A stretch of 40,499 nucleotides of DNA, taken from an uncultured Bacteroidia bacterium (lineage in GTDB: Bacteria > Bacteroidota > Bacteroidia > Bacteroidales > Prolixibacteraceae). Where the stretch lies: the NCBI GenBank assembly GCA_903927965.1, contig CAIYPA010000126.1, positions 1 through 40,499 of the forward strand, given 5' to 3'. Of the stretch, positions 6,505 through 14,441 are shown in pieces; the first letter of the stretch is position 1, and each line of letters starts with the position of its first letter. The notes below the pieces were generated by a model that was not told the origin of the DNA, searched no databases, and worked only from the letters and a program-made list of their open reading frames with translations. Made by a program: the position numbers and the translations under genes.

Positions 6505-8646
6505 TTATAAAAATTGTTTTGTTGTATCATAAAACTCAGGTTGGGCAAAATCAATTAATAAACCCAAATCCGCATCATACGCTTTGGATGGTAATATAAA
6601 TGGGTAAGACCCTTCTTTTGATTTTTCTAACTTCCTATAGGCTACCGAACGATAAGAAACCGGAATCTCTAATTTTGCTTGATTCTCGTAAGATGCTGTA
6701 TTGTAATAATCTACATCTTTTTCTTCGATGCAAGTTACGGAATCAATATCAAGAGATTCTAGAAGAGCAGATTTTGAATTGTGCCACAATTCTTTAATTT
6801 TCCATTTTCCTTCACTAAAGACTGCACTTAAATCGATATCCACGAATTGAACACAATGATAAACAAGATCAATAAGTTTTTGTGAATCTGTCTCTTTCAT
6901 TAATTCTCCATTTGGTAAGGCTTCAAATGTCCGTTGCAAAATTTCCAAACTGTAGGGTAATGCGTCCGTTTCTTTAATTGGAGGCTGTAGAACGTAAATT
7001 GGTTTGTAATGTCCAATTGTTTCCTTTGTCCGTTTTCGATTAATCCGGCCAAACCGTTGTATCAAAGCATCAATAGGTGCACATTCGGTTATCATCAGGT
7101 CAAAACTAATGTCCAAACTAACTTCAACTACCTGCGTCGATACGACAAGACAAGCATCTGGCGTTTTGTTGAAGGTGCTTTTCAATTCGTTTTCGAGTTG
7201 ATTTCGCTGGCCTCTTTTGAACCTGCTATGAACCAACATTTTCTGCACTTTCGGATATCTGTCAGAGAGATTTTCGAATAGCTTTTGAGCCCGTTTCACC
7301 TGATTACATACCAGTAAAATCTTTTGCTTTTGTTCAATAGCTTGATCAATTACATTTTTCAATGATTCAATCGAATCGGTTTTATTGATAATGTGCCTGT
7401 CAAATGTATTTAAGACATCATTTGACAGACTTACTTCATAAACCTTCTCCGTCCCACCCAGAATGTCAATCAGCCGATTGTATAAAATTGTTGACATGGT
7501 TGCTGTTCCAATATGAACCCTACAACCTATATTACAGAGTATTTCAACTATTTTGAGAACAATTGCCTGGGTTATTTCGGAGTAGGTATGTATTTCATCC
7601 AGAATTACATCACAACCCTTTAAATCAACGATCATTGCTTCATATCCTTTCACCGCAAAAACCAGGGAAGCCATTTGGTGAGGTGTAAGGACTTTGACTG
7701 AGGCTCCGATATGTCGTTGAAGCACCTTTTCTTCTACTTTCCCATTTTCCAGTTTAAGACTTGAAGCAGCATGAAGTAAGCGAACATCTGCAACTGTATT
7801 TTTCAAATCTTCTTTTATCCGCTCATACATTGCATTGATAGATGCCTGAAAAGGAAGTGTATAAAACACCCTGCCTTTGCAACGACGAAGTAAAAAATCT
7901 GTTTTTCCTGCTCCGGTTGGAGCTGTTACAATGGTATGTAATCTGCGATCATCTGATGAAACTAATGAAAGTGGGTAAAGATCACTTTTGCGGGTTTGAT
8001 AATAACTCAGATCGGGTTGAATAAATAACCTCTTTACTAAAGATTCTGAGTAACCACTTATTGCTGATGCCAAATGGTCGGCAGCTATTAAAACACCCTT
8101 CCATATTGAATATCCATATCCCTTTGATTCACAATAATCGACGACATCATTGAAATTAACTTCAGCCTGTTTAATGGTAATTTGCTCTGCCTGAAATCCA
8201 AAGGATGACAAAATGGACAAAGCATCTTTACTCCATATCTCAAAATCTTTTAAGTGCCGTTTAAGACAATCCTGATCATTCTCCACCAAATCGAGTATCC
8301 CTTTTCCTCCAGCATCCAGATATATGGATTTGTGGTGTCCTACAATCATATCTATAATTGGAAATTTTTCATCCGGACTCAACAATGAAACAAAAAATAA
8401 AGACGCTATTTCATGCCGAAATACAAATCCTGGTGGTCGTTGGAAGTTCTTATTTAAAGTCTGTTGGAATAAAGAACTTGCTTTGCCAATATCGTGCAAA
8501 ATAGCACCCCTTCTTGCAATTTCAGAATCCATACTTAGATTTAATGCAACAATTTCTGCAAGAGACGCTACCTCTGTAAGATGTTGTGTCAGAGATATTT
8601 TCCCATTCTGCTCTCCCTTGGCAAGTATGTGGTCAAATCGTCCCAT
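6505..8646 (-). CDS. cas3: Cas3 helicase-nuclease (HD domain fused to DExH helicase)
   Basis: Cas3 is recruited by target-bound Cascade and shreds DNA with 3'-5' polarity. The 713-residue protein has an N-terminal HD nuclease with H22, the H51-D52 pair (ILHDIGK), H78 (FRHE) and H104-H105 (GHHK), then AADHLASA near 188-195. The helicase shows Walker A APTGAGKT (242-249), DEIH near 352, STQVVEVSLD and QRFGRINRK near 532. The ATG at 8646 shares its A with the TAA of cas5 (TAATG), so translational coupling is likely; an in-frame ATG at 8685 would add 13 residues inside cas5. All catalytic motifs look intact, so the interference nuclease should be functional. Confidence 0.96.
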   Translation of the reverse strand: MGRFDHILAKGEQNGKISLTQHLTEVASLAEIVALNLSMDSEIARRGAILHDIGKASSLFQQTLNKNFQRPPGFVFRHEIASLFFVSLLSPDEKFPIIDMIVGHHKSIYLDAGGKGILDLVENDQDCLKRHLKDFEIWSKDALSILSSFGFQAEQITIKQAEVNFNDVVDYCESKGYGYSIWKGVLIAADHLASAISGYSESLVKRLFIQPDLSYYQTRKSDLYPLSLVSSDDRRLHTIVTAPTGAGKTDFLLRRCKGRVFYTLPFQASINAMYERIKEDLKNTVADVRLLHAASSLKLENGKVEEKVLQRHIGASVKVLTPHQMASLVFAVKGYEAMIVDLKGCDVILDEIHTYSEITQAIVLKIVEILCNIGCRVHIGTATMSTILYNRLIDILGGTEKVYEVSLSNDVLNTFDRHIINKTDSIESLKNVIDQAIEQKQKILLVCNQVKRAQKLFENLSDRYPKVQKMLVHSRFKRGQRNQLENELKSTFNKTPDACLVVSTQVVEVSLDISFDLMITECAPIDALIQRFGRINRKRTKETIGHYKPIYVLQPPIKETDALPYSLEILQRTFEALPNGELMKETDSQKLIDLVYHCVQFVDIDLSAVFSEGKWKIKELWHNSKSALLESLDIDSVTCIEEKDVDYYNTASYENQAKLEIPVSYRSVAYRKLEKSKEGSYPFILPSKAYDADLGLLIDFAQPEFYDTTKQFL

Positions 8647-9191
8647 TACATTCCAATTACTGGTTTTCCTGTTATTTCCAACCACCCATACATAGGTTTT
8701 GTGTCATCAAATCGATTGAAACCAACTAAAAAGGATTTATCATTTTCTCCAAACCGAAGTTCAAATCCCGCTAATTGATCAAAATCGACATCCTCAATTT
8801 CAAATATTTCAGCATCAGGCAATAAAATATCCTCATTACGGCATAAGCAAATATGCTGTGCACCACTCTTTTCTGCATCTTCAATATTCCCAAAAGCCAT
8901 ATAAAGTATTGGATCTATCATTACCCCTCTTTCGAGAATAGATTGGTTGCGAACCATCATCTTAATTTGTGATTTCTTTTCCCATCCGCGTGTTTGTGTT
9001 TGTTCTTGCTGAACACTTATTCCAGAATAGGTCAATTTATGCCGAAAAATTGAAGAAACCTCCAATTTCTGTCTTATCCCCTCAATAATGGAAGGAGTAA
9101 GAAATTGTTGACTAAATGTCTTGCTGTCCCTTACAGCCGTCCAAGGTTTGATAAAACCAAATGGACCCGAATATTTTACAATGTATAGCAT
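8646..9191 (-). CDS. cas5: Cas5 subunit of Cascade (Cas5p-like)
   Basis: Cas5 binds the 5' handle of the crRNA and caps the Cas7 filament. The 181-residue product begins MLYIVKYSGPFGFIKPWTAVRD, then SKTFSQQFLTPSIIEGI, which is the N-terminal signature of the Bacteroidota Cas5 found in I-PGING and I-B loci. The ATG at 9191 is chosen because the signature starts there; the longer reading frame to 9239 only overlaps the second cas6. The gene lies 7 bases after cas6 and its TAA overlaps the ATG of cas3 by one base, so cas6-cas5-cas3-cas8-cas7 is a tight translational unit. Confidence 0.92.
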   Translation of the reverse strand: MLYIVKYSGPFGFIKPWTAVRDSKTFSQQFLTPSIIEGIRQKLEVSSIFRHKLTYSGISVQQEQTQTRGWEKKSQIKMMVRNQSILERGVMIDPILYMAFGNIEDAEKSGAQHICLCRNEDILLPDAEIFEIEDVDFDQLAGFELRFGENDKSFLVGFNRFDDTKPMYGWLEITGKPVIGM

Positions 9192-9198
9192 AGTTGTC

Positions 9199-9855
9199 TT
9201 ATTTAATTGCTCCAAAACCAATACCTGTTGAATTTCCAATTCCTACGTTCCAGGCAAACAACTTGGTTTCTGGTTTTCCATTGACAATAACCGGACACCA
9301 ATTTGCTTTATTTTCGATTCCGTTGTAGGTAATCTTTTTAGTCCCTGCTTTCGGATAATTCGAATCGAAATGGATTTCCAATGAATCATCTTCGATGTCA
9401 GTTTTGGCCATCTTTGTCCGCAAAGTTTCAATCAAACAAGCAGATGCCCTATTATCGTTGAATAAAATATGGTCAATTCTTTCACCAATCTTCCTCTTAA
9501 TGAAGATAGGACTTGCAACATAGAAAAGATCCCTTCCACTTAGGTCTGGTTCTTCTTGAATTGTAATATCAGAAACAAACAAACCATGAAACATGGTCGG
9601 ATCAGATTGGATCCCTTTAATTATTGTTTTTATTAAGTCAAGTTGATATGCACTGAAAAAGAATGTCGATTCCCTTTCAAACTGCAAACCTCTTTTAATG
9701 GCTGTTCCCCCTTCAAGTCTCGAAAAAGAGTAAAGTGAAATTTTTCCATGTTCATCATTCCAGCCCATCCATTTATGGACTGTACCTGTCAATAATGCTT
9801 GGTGGTCAAAAGGTATTACTTTGTTTGATGCCTGAATTTTTAAATGTATCCTCAT
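9199..9855 (-). CDS. cas6: second Cas6 crRNA endoribonuclease, belonging to the effector cassette
   Basis: Cas6 cuts pre-crRNA within each repeat and stays on the 3' hairpin. The 218-residue product has the RAMP fold signs: an N-terminal beta strand (MRIHLKIQAS), LYSFSRLEGG after the first helix, and a C-terminal glycine-rich loop GIGNSTGIGFGAIK. H27 and H36 in TVHKWMGWNDEHGK are candidates for the catalytic histidine. It is co-transcribed with cas5 (7-base gap) and shares the strong AT bias of the cassette (27% GC in one line counted). It differs in length and sequence from the upstream Cas6 at 10009-10779, so it is not a recent duplicate. Confidence 0.9.
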   Translation of the reverse strand: MRIHLKIQASNKVIPFDHQALLTGTVHKWMGWNDEHGKISLYSFSRLEGGTAIKRGLQFERESTFFFSAYQLDLIKTIIKGIQSDPTMFHGLFVSDITIQEEPDLSGRDLFYVASPIFIKRKIGERIDHILFNDNRASACLIETLRTKMAKTDIEDDSLEIHFDSNYPKAGTKKITYNGIENKANWCPVIVNGKPETKLFAWNVGIGNSTGIGFGAIK

Positions 9856-10008
9856 AACAATTAAAGTGTTTTAAATTAGTTCTTTATAAAATATTTTTAT
9901 TCCATTAAACCATTCGTGTTATTCAAATTCCATTGCTTTGGTTACTTCATCTTGCAAAGCTACTCCCCTACTATGCCAAAACATGTCCTACCCTAAAACT
10001 ATTTTCGA

Positions 10009-10779
10009 TTATTTTACTTCACAGCAACCGAACCCCTGGCTCCCTTTTTCGCCAAAACCGGTGTAGTAACCGATCCGAAGGAGTTCGGCATTGGCCTTGA
10101 TCTTAAAGTTGTAGTGGTAACCGATCAGTTTGGTGGCCTGGGGCGTGTTGGTCTTTATCGCGATCCCTTTTTGCTTGGGTGGACTTAAAAGTTCAAGTTC
10201 TGCTTCACTTGCCTCGAATTGGGATTCAACACCGGTGAAGACCTTTAGCTTTTCCTTCAGGTTATTGATGATCAATTGGATATATCCATCGTCGAGAGGG
10301 GAAAGGTGTTTGGCTTGTTTGCGCCCTTCGATCCGCTGGGAGACAAATATTGGAGAAAGGGAACGGAAGCTCATCTCGTCGGCAAAAACCGGGGGTGGCA
10401 TTGCTTCAATGGAATTGACCTTAAAACCAACGCTCGAAATACGGTCGCCCAACATAAATTCTCGGTCACGAAAAATCCCTGTCACAAAATGCCGTATGGT
10501 TTCTTCGGGCAAAGTTGAGATGATCAGCTCGACAGGATCGGCCTTGATGATTAGGCGGTCACCCATGATCTCGCGGTGCCGCACATTGAAATTCGAGAAA
10601 GTAAACAACCGGAACTGCTTGTTATTGTCGCAATAGCCTTTGTCGTGAAGCCAAGCCGCAAATTCGGGATCGCTTTGGTTGATCACCTTGTAAATCCACG
10701 CGCTGAGTTCGTATTGGTAATTGACCGGCAAAACATTTTGTTTGCGGTCGGTCATCGAAAGGTTAAGTTTAAATCTCAT
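10009..10779 (-). CDS. cas6: first Cas6 crRNA endoribonuclease
   Basis: The 256-residue protein has the standard Bacteroidota Cas6 layout: an MRFKLNLSM strand, the helix YELSAWIYKVI with Y30, AAWLHDKGY with H45 as probable catalytic histidine, RLFTFSNF, SLSPIFV in the second half, and the closing glycine-rich loop GFGEKGSQGFGCCEVK. Its base composition (48% GC in one line) matches cas1 and the chromosome rather than the AT-rich effector genes. It is the most upstream cas gene, separated from the second cas6 by 153 non-coding bases, so it may be expressed apart. Whether it processes this array or another one elsewhere in the genome cannot be seen here. Confidence 0.92.
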   Translation of the reverse strand: MRFKLNLSMTDRKQNVLPVNYQYELSAWIYKVINQSDPEFAAWLHDKGYCDNNKQFRLFTFSNFNVRHREIMGDRLIIKADPVELIISTLPEETIRHFVTGIFRDREFMLGDRISSVGFKVNSIEAMPPPVFADEMSFRSLSPIFVSQRIEGRKQAKHLSPLDDGYIQLIINNLKEKLKVFTGVESQFEASEAELELLSPPKQKGIAIKTNTPQATKLIGYHYNFKIKANAELLRIGYYTGFGEKGSQGFGCCEVK

Positions 10780-10905
10780 ACAATTGGTTTCTATTTTTAG
10801 TTACAGGAAATCGGTCCCATATTGAATCGGAACGTTACCATAAAAGTATTAAATCCAAACCACAACTACGAATTTAATTTAATAATTTTGACGGTTTAAT
10901 TTGAA

Positions 10906-10960
10906 GGGCGGCTGGCAATTTGCGGATAGCTTCTGGCCGCTGGCTACTGGCTACTGGCGG
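10906..10960. repeat. GC-rich minisatellite tract (CTGGCnn type)
   Basis: The 267-base gap between cas6 and the AhpD-like gene holds a tract of degenerate CTGGC/CGGCTGG units, including CTGGCTACTGGCTACTGGCGG at 10939-10959 (seven-base period). The rest of the gap is AT-rich and shows no gene. The same unit recurs at 11382-11441 and, in reverse orientation, at 11529-11562 and 13571-13613. Confidence 0.75.
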
Positions 10961-11046
10961 TTTCGGATAAGAGCAAATTCGTTTCCAAAATATTTTCAAT
11001 CATCCAATTGATACAAGAACGGATTAATAATGATAATACACACATA

Positions 11047-11400
11047 ATGAGCGATTTAATCAACAACTTCCGCGAATACCGCGAGAAGATGAACAAGAAG
11101 ATCCTCGCCTCCGACAACAAGGTGATGAAACGGATCTACAATATAGACACAAATACCTATATGGATGGGGCTTTGACCTCAAAAACCAAGGAGATGCTCG
11201 GGTTGGTCAGCTCGATGGTTTTGCGGTGCGACGATTGTGTCAAGTACCACCTCGAAAAATGCCATGAACTTGGTGTGACTACCGAAGAGCTTTTCGAAAT
11301 TTTTTCGGTCGCCAATCTGGTTGGTGGCACCATTGTGATCCCGCACACCAGGCGGGCATTGGAATATTGGGAAGAGCTCCAACTGGTGGCTGGCGGCTAG
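11047..11400 (+). CDS. AhpD-like / carboxymuconolactone decarboxylase family protein
   Basis: The 117-residue protein has the AhpD active-site pattern C61-x-x-C64-x-x-x-H68 (RCDDCVKYH) in the helical core, which in this family supports thiol peroxidase or alkylhydroperoxide-reducing activity with an outside electron donor. The helix LFEIFSVANLVGGTIVIPHTRRALEYW is the typical closing segment. The ATG at 11047 gives MSDLINNFREYREKMN, a better start than the upstream one at 11008. The last residues (LVAGG) and the stop codon lie in a CTGGC minisatellite, so the C-terminus has probably been shaped by that repeat. The substrate is unknown. Confidence 0.85.
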   Translation: MSDLINNFREYREKMNKKILASDNKVMKRIYNIDTNTYMDGALTSKTKEMLGLVSSMVLRCDDCVKYHLEKCHELGVTTEELFEIFSVANLVGGTIVIPHTRRALEYWEELQLVAGG

Positions 11401-11562
11401 CAATTCGCGGCTAGTGGCTGGCAATTGGCGACTGGCAACTGCAAACAACGATAACTGTGCTTCAGTCTCCAGTTTCTCTTCTCCGTTCTCCGGTCTCCGG
11501 TTTCTGTTCTCCAAATTCAATCCCTGCACGGACTGCCAGTCGCCAGATGCCAGCCGCCAGAT
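11382..11562. repeat. composite minisatellite between AhpD-like and U32 genes
   Basis: Three adjoining degenerate tracts fill this spacer. At 11382-11441 there are CTGGTGGCTGGCGGCT and CTGGCAATTGGCGACTGGC units. At about 11462-11513 there are TCTCC/TTCTCCGGTCTCCGG units, a pyrimidine-rich strand. At 11529-11562 there are GCCAGTCGCCAGATGCCAGC units, the reverse complement of the first tract. The first tract overlaps the 3' end of the AhpD-like gene. The opposed orientation of tracts one and three would allow a long imperfect hairpin in RNA. Confidence 0.75.
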
Positions 11563-11614
11563 CCAATATTTCAAATTATTTCAAATTATTTCAACATATC
11601 ATTCAAACCCCACA

Positions 11615-13441
11615 ATGTCTTCCCCCAAATCCCTCGAACTCCTCTCTCCGGCAAAAAACCTGGCATGTGGCCGGGCTGCCATCAGGCATGGAGCCGATGC
11701 AGTCTATATCGGAGGCCCAAAATTCGGAGCCCGCGAAGATGCAGGCAACTCCATTCACGACATCGAAACATTGGTCGGCGAAGCACATATTTATGGAACA
11801 AAGGTTTATGCTGCACTAAATACGATCTTGTATGACAGCGAGTTGGAGGAGGCTCAACTTCAGATCAAAAATTTATACGAAGCAGGGGTTGATGCCCTGA
11901 TCATACAGGACCTTGGGATCCTTGAAATGGAATTGCCACCTATCGCTTTGCATGCGAGTACACAGCTCCACAATTACCATCCCGAGCAGATCAGGTTTTT
12001 GGAAGCTGTCAATTTCAAACGGGCGGTACTTGCACGCGAACTTTCACTTGAACAGATCAGGAATATCCGCAACCAGACGACCATTGAACTGGAGGCATTT
12101 ATCCATGGTTCCCTGTGCGTAAGCTTCAGCGGACGTTGCTACCTTAGCCATGCCATTGGTGGACGCAGCGCCAACCGGGGTGCCTGTGCCCAACCCTGCA
12201 GGAAAATGTACACCCTTTATGATGCAGATAAAAAGGTGATCACATCTGACCAACATTTGCTTTCGCTAAAAGACCTTAACCATTCGGGTTCGATCAGGGA
12301 ACTGGCCGAAGCTGGAATACAATCGTTTAAAATTGAAGGCCGGTTGAAAGATGTCGATTACGTGAAGAACATTACCGCCTTTTACCGACAAAAGCTGGAT
12401 GCAGTACTGGAAGAAAAATCTGAATACAAGGCAGCCTCGGCTGGAAAAGTTTATTATGGTTTTGATGCCAATCCAAAAAAATCGTTCAACCGAGGCACGA
12501 CCAATTATTTCTTGTATGGCAGGACACGAGACATCACCTCATTTGAGTCCCCAAAATTTCTGGGTGAGGTAGCGGGAGTTGTTACAAAAGTGACAGGAAA
12601 GTTTTTTGAACTTAAAACAGATCTTGTGATCGCCAACAACGATGGGTTGGTTTTCATTTCAACGAAAGGTGAAAGTATTGGGATTAAAGTGAATGTAGCC
12701 GAAAGGCACAGGATCTTTCCCGATAAAATGAACGGGATTTTTGAAGGTGCCAAAGTTTACCGAAACTATGACCACCAGTTTCAGGAAAAATTAAAAGATG
12801 ACCTTACTGTCCGAAAAATTGGGGTGATCATCGCTTTTATTGAGCTTTCGAAAGGGTTTGAACTTGTGGCCCAAGACGAAACCGGGATCGAAATTGCGAT
12901 CGTTTACGATATGCCGAAAAATCCGGCACGTGACCCGATAAAATCGAAAGAGACCATTCTTCACCAGTTGACAAAGTCGGGCGACACGCCATACCTGATC
13001 ACTTCGGTGGAAACCAACGATGTCGAGAACTACTTTTTTCAGGCTTCGGTGTTGAACGCGATGAGGCGAAACCTGCTTGATCAGATTACTGTGGCCCGTA
13101 AAGACCTTAAAAATAAAACTGTTAAAATTCAGCCCAACGAATTCCCGTATCCCCTGAAGGTAGTGGGTTTCGAGGCGAATATCAGCAACCGTCTGGCATG
13201 CCGATTTTACCAGCGGCATGGTGTCGAGAATCCAGAGATGGCATTTGAAAAATTATCGAAGATTGAAGGACAAACAGTGATGACGATGAAGCACTGCCTG
13301 AAATTTGAAATGGGGTTTTGCCCGAAATTTGGCGGCAAAAAACCTGTGGATTTTAAAGAACCTTTTTTTTTGTCCGATGGAAAAAACGAGCTGATGCTCG
13401 ATTTTGACTGCCTGCAATGTGTAATGAGGGTGGTGTATTGA
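11615..13441 (+). CDS. U32 peptidase-family protein (RlhA-like RNA hydroxylation enzyme)
   Basis: U32 proteins of this size and layout hydroxylate RNA bases (RlhA on 23S rRNA, TrhP on tRNA) rather than act as ordinary peptidases. The 608-residue product starts MSSPKSLELLSPAKNLACGRAA, then GADAVYIGGPKFGAR, the family start. The signature HGSLCVSFSGRCYLS with the following GACAQPCR supplies the cysteines expected to bind an Fe-S cluster. The C-terminal part contains more cysteines (GFCPKFGG and LDFDCLQCVMRVVY). The ATG at 11615 is chosen because homology starts there; the open frame to 11414 runs through minisatellite DNA. The precise RNA target is not shown by sequence alone. Confidence 0.88.
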   Translation: MSSPKSLELLSPAKNLACGRAAIRHGADAVYIGGPKFGAREDAGNSIHDIETLVGEAHIYGTKVYAALNTILYDSELEEAQLQIKNLYEAGVDALIIQDLGILEMELPPIALHASTQLHNYHPEQIRFLEAVNFKRAVLARELSLEQIRNIRNQTTIELEAFIHGSLCVSFSGRCYLSHAIGGRSANRGACAQPCRKMYTLYDADKKVITSDQHLLSLKDLNHSGSIRELAEAGIQSFKIEGRLKDVDYVKNITAFYRQKLDAVLEEKSEYKAASAGKVYYGFDANPKKSFNRGTTNYFLYGRTRDITSFESPKFLGEVAGVVTKVTGKFFELKTDLVIANNDGLVFISTKGESIGIKVNVAERHRIFPDKMNGIFEGAKVYRNYDHQFQEKLKDDLTVRKIGVIIAFIELSKGFELVAQDETGIEIAIVYDMPKNPARDPIKSKETILHQLTKSGDTPYLITSVETNDVENYFFQASVLNAMRRNLLDQITVARKDLKNKTVKIQPNEFPYPLKVVGFEANISNRLACRFYQRHGVENPEMAFEKLSKIEGQTVMTMKHCLKFEMGFCPKFGGKKPVDFKEPFFLSDGKNELMLDFDCLQCVMRVVY

Positions 13442-13445
13442 CCAT

Positions 13446-13613
13446 GGGGCTGGACTGGAGACAGGAGAACGGTGAATGGAGAAGGGCAAAGGGAGAAAGA
13501 ATGATTTGGAAATTTGCCGATTTGGAAATTTGAAAATGTGATCACCCTAATTCAAAAAAATCAATGTCCCAATTGCCAGCCGCCAGAAGCCAGCCGCCAG
13601 AAGCCAGTTGCCA
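13446..13613. repeat. minisatellite tracts between U32 and AlbA_2 genes
   Basis: Positions 13446-13500 hold purine-rich GGAGA/GGAGAACGGTGAATGGAGAA units, the complement of the pyrimidine tract upstream of the U32 gene. Positions 13571-13613 hold GCCAGCCGCCAGAAGCCAGC units in the same orientation as the tract at 11529-11562. A short repeat of GATTTGGAAATTTG type lies between them (about 13503-13534). No gene is seen in this 202-base gap. Confidence 0.7.
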
Positions 13614-13643
13614 AAGTTGTTCCAACTCATTATATTTGCCGCC

Positions 13644-14306
13644 ATGAGCTTCAAACTGCTTAAAATGATTGCCGAAGGGGAGCACCAGAGGCAAGATTTT
13701 AAATTTTGTATTAACGATTCGAGGAAGATCGCACGGTCGATGGTGGCATTTGCCAATACCGACGGGGGACGTTTGTTGCTCGGGATCAGGGACAATGGTT
13801 CTGTGGCAGGTGTACGGTCGGATGAGGAGTACTATATGGCGGAAGCAGCAGCCAAACTTTACAGTAAACCACCCATCGATTTCCAGACCCGTCAATGGAC
13901 AGTAGAGGGGAAAACAGTCCTCGAAATTGAAATCCCTAAAAGTGACGAACCCATCCATCTAGCCCAGAACGAAGAGGGCAGGTGGCTGATCTACATCCGC
14001 AAGAATGATCAGAACATTGTTGCCCCAGGGATTCTCCTCAAAGTCTGGGAACAGCAAAAGAACCCAAAGGGCGTCCATATCCGGTTCACCGACGAGGAAT
14101 CTAAACTACTTTCCTTGCTCCGCAACACCCAATTCCTTTCGATGAACCAAGTCACTCGCCATTCAAAACTCCCACGCCACAAATGCGAAAGGCTTTTGGT
14201 AGAACTCATCGTAATAGGCACGGTTGGGATGGAAATCAATGAAATTGGGATGAAGTTTTTTTTAAGGGAGGATACGCATGGAACAATTGGGAATGGACAA
14301 CCTTGA
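13644..14306 (+). CDS. AlbA_2 (Schlafen-type) putative ATP/nucleic-acid-binding protein
   Basis: The 220-residue protein begins MSFKLLKMIAEGEHQRQDFKF, followed by RKIARSMVAFANTDGGRLLLGIRDNGSVAGV, the hallmark of the AlbA_2 domain (E-x-QxxDFK, then AFANTxGGxLLxGIxDxG). The domain covers roughly residues 1-140. The C-terminal third (FTDEESKLLSLLRNTQFLSMNQVTRHSKLPRHKCERLLVEL) reads as a winged-helix DNA-binding unit, so a transcription regulator is the best guess. The ATG at 13644 is chosen over 13608, whose frame lies in the spacer; a TATATTTG element sits only six bases upstream. The ligand and target genes are unknown. Confidence 0.8.
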   Translation: MSFKLLKMIAEGEHQRQDFKFCINDSRKIARSMVAFANTDGGRLLLGIRDNGSVAGVRSDEEYYMAEAAAKLYSKPPIDFQTRQWTVEGKTVLEIEIPKSDEPIHLAQNEEGRWLIYIRKNDQNIVAPGILLKVWEQQKNPKGVHIRFTDEESKLLSLLRNTQFLSMNQVTRHSKLPRHKCERLLVELIVIGTVGMEINEIGMKFFLREDTHGTIGNGQP

Positions 14307-14350
14307 CCTGACTGGAATTATAGGTTACAAAGGATAATCGCTAATTTTTC

Positions 14351-14358
14351 TATATTTG
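14351..14358 (+). promoter_or_regulatory. Bacteroidota -7 element upstream of terC
   Basis: TATATTTG exactly matches TAnnTTTG and lies 83 bases before the terC start, which leaves a 5' leader of about 75 bases. No clear TTTG -33 element is found 19-21 bases upstream. Confidence 0.5.
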
Positions 14359-14441
14359 CAAAGTTTCACCTGGGGATAAATCTTCGGACGGATCATTGCA
14401 ATAGCTAATTGTATTTGACTTTAATTATTTTATAAACTATA

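Noticed and set aside
14359-14441. Possible manganese (yybP-ykoY) riboswitch before terC
   Set aside because: TerC genes in other phyla carry this riboswitch, but I could not find its conserved loop motifs in the short leader.
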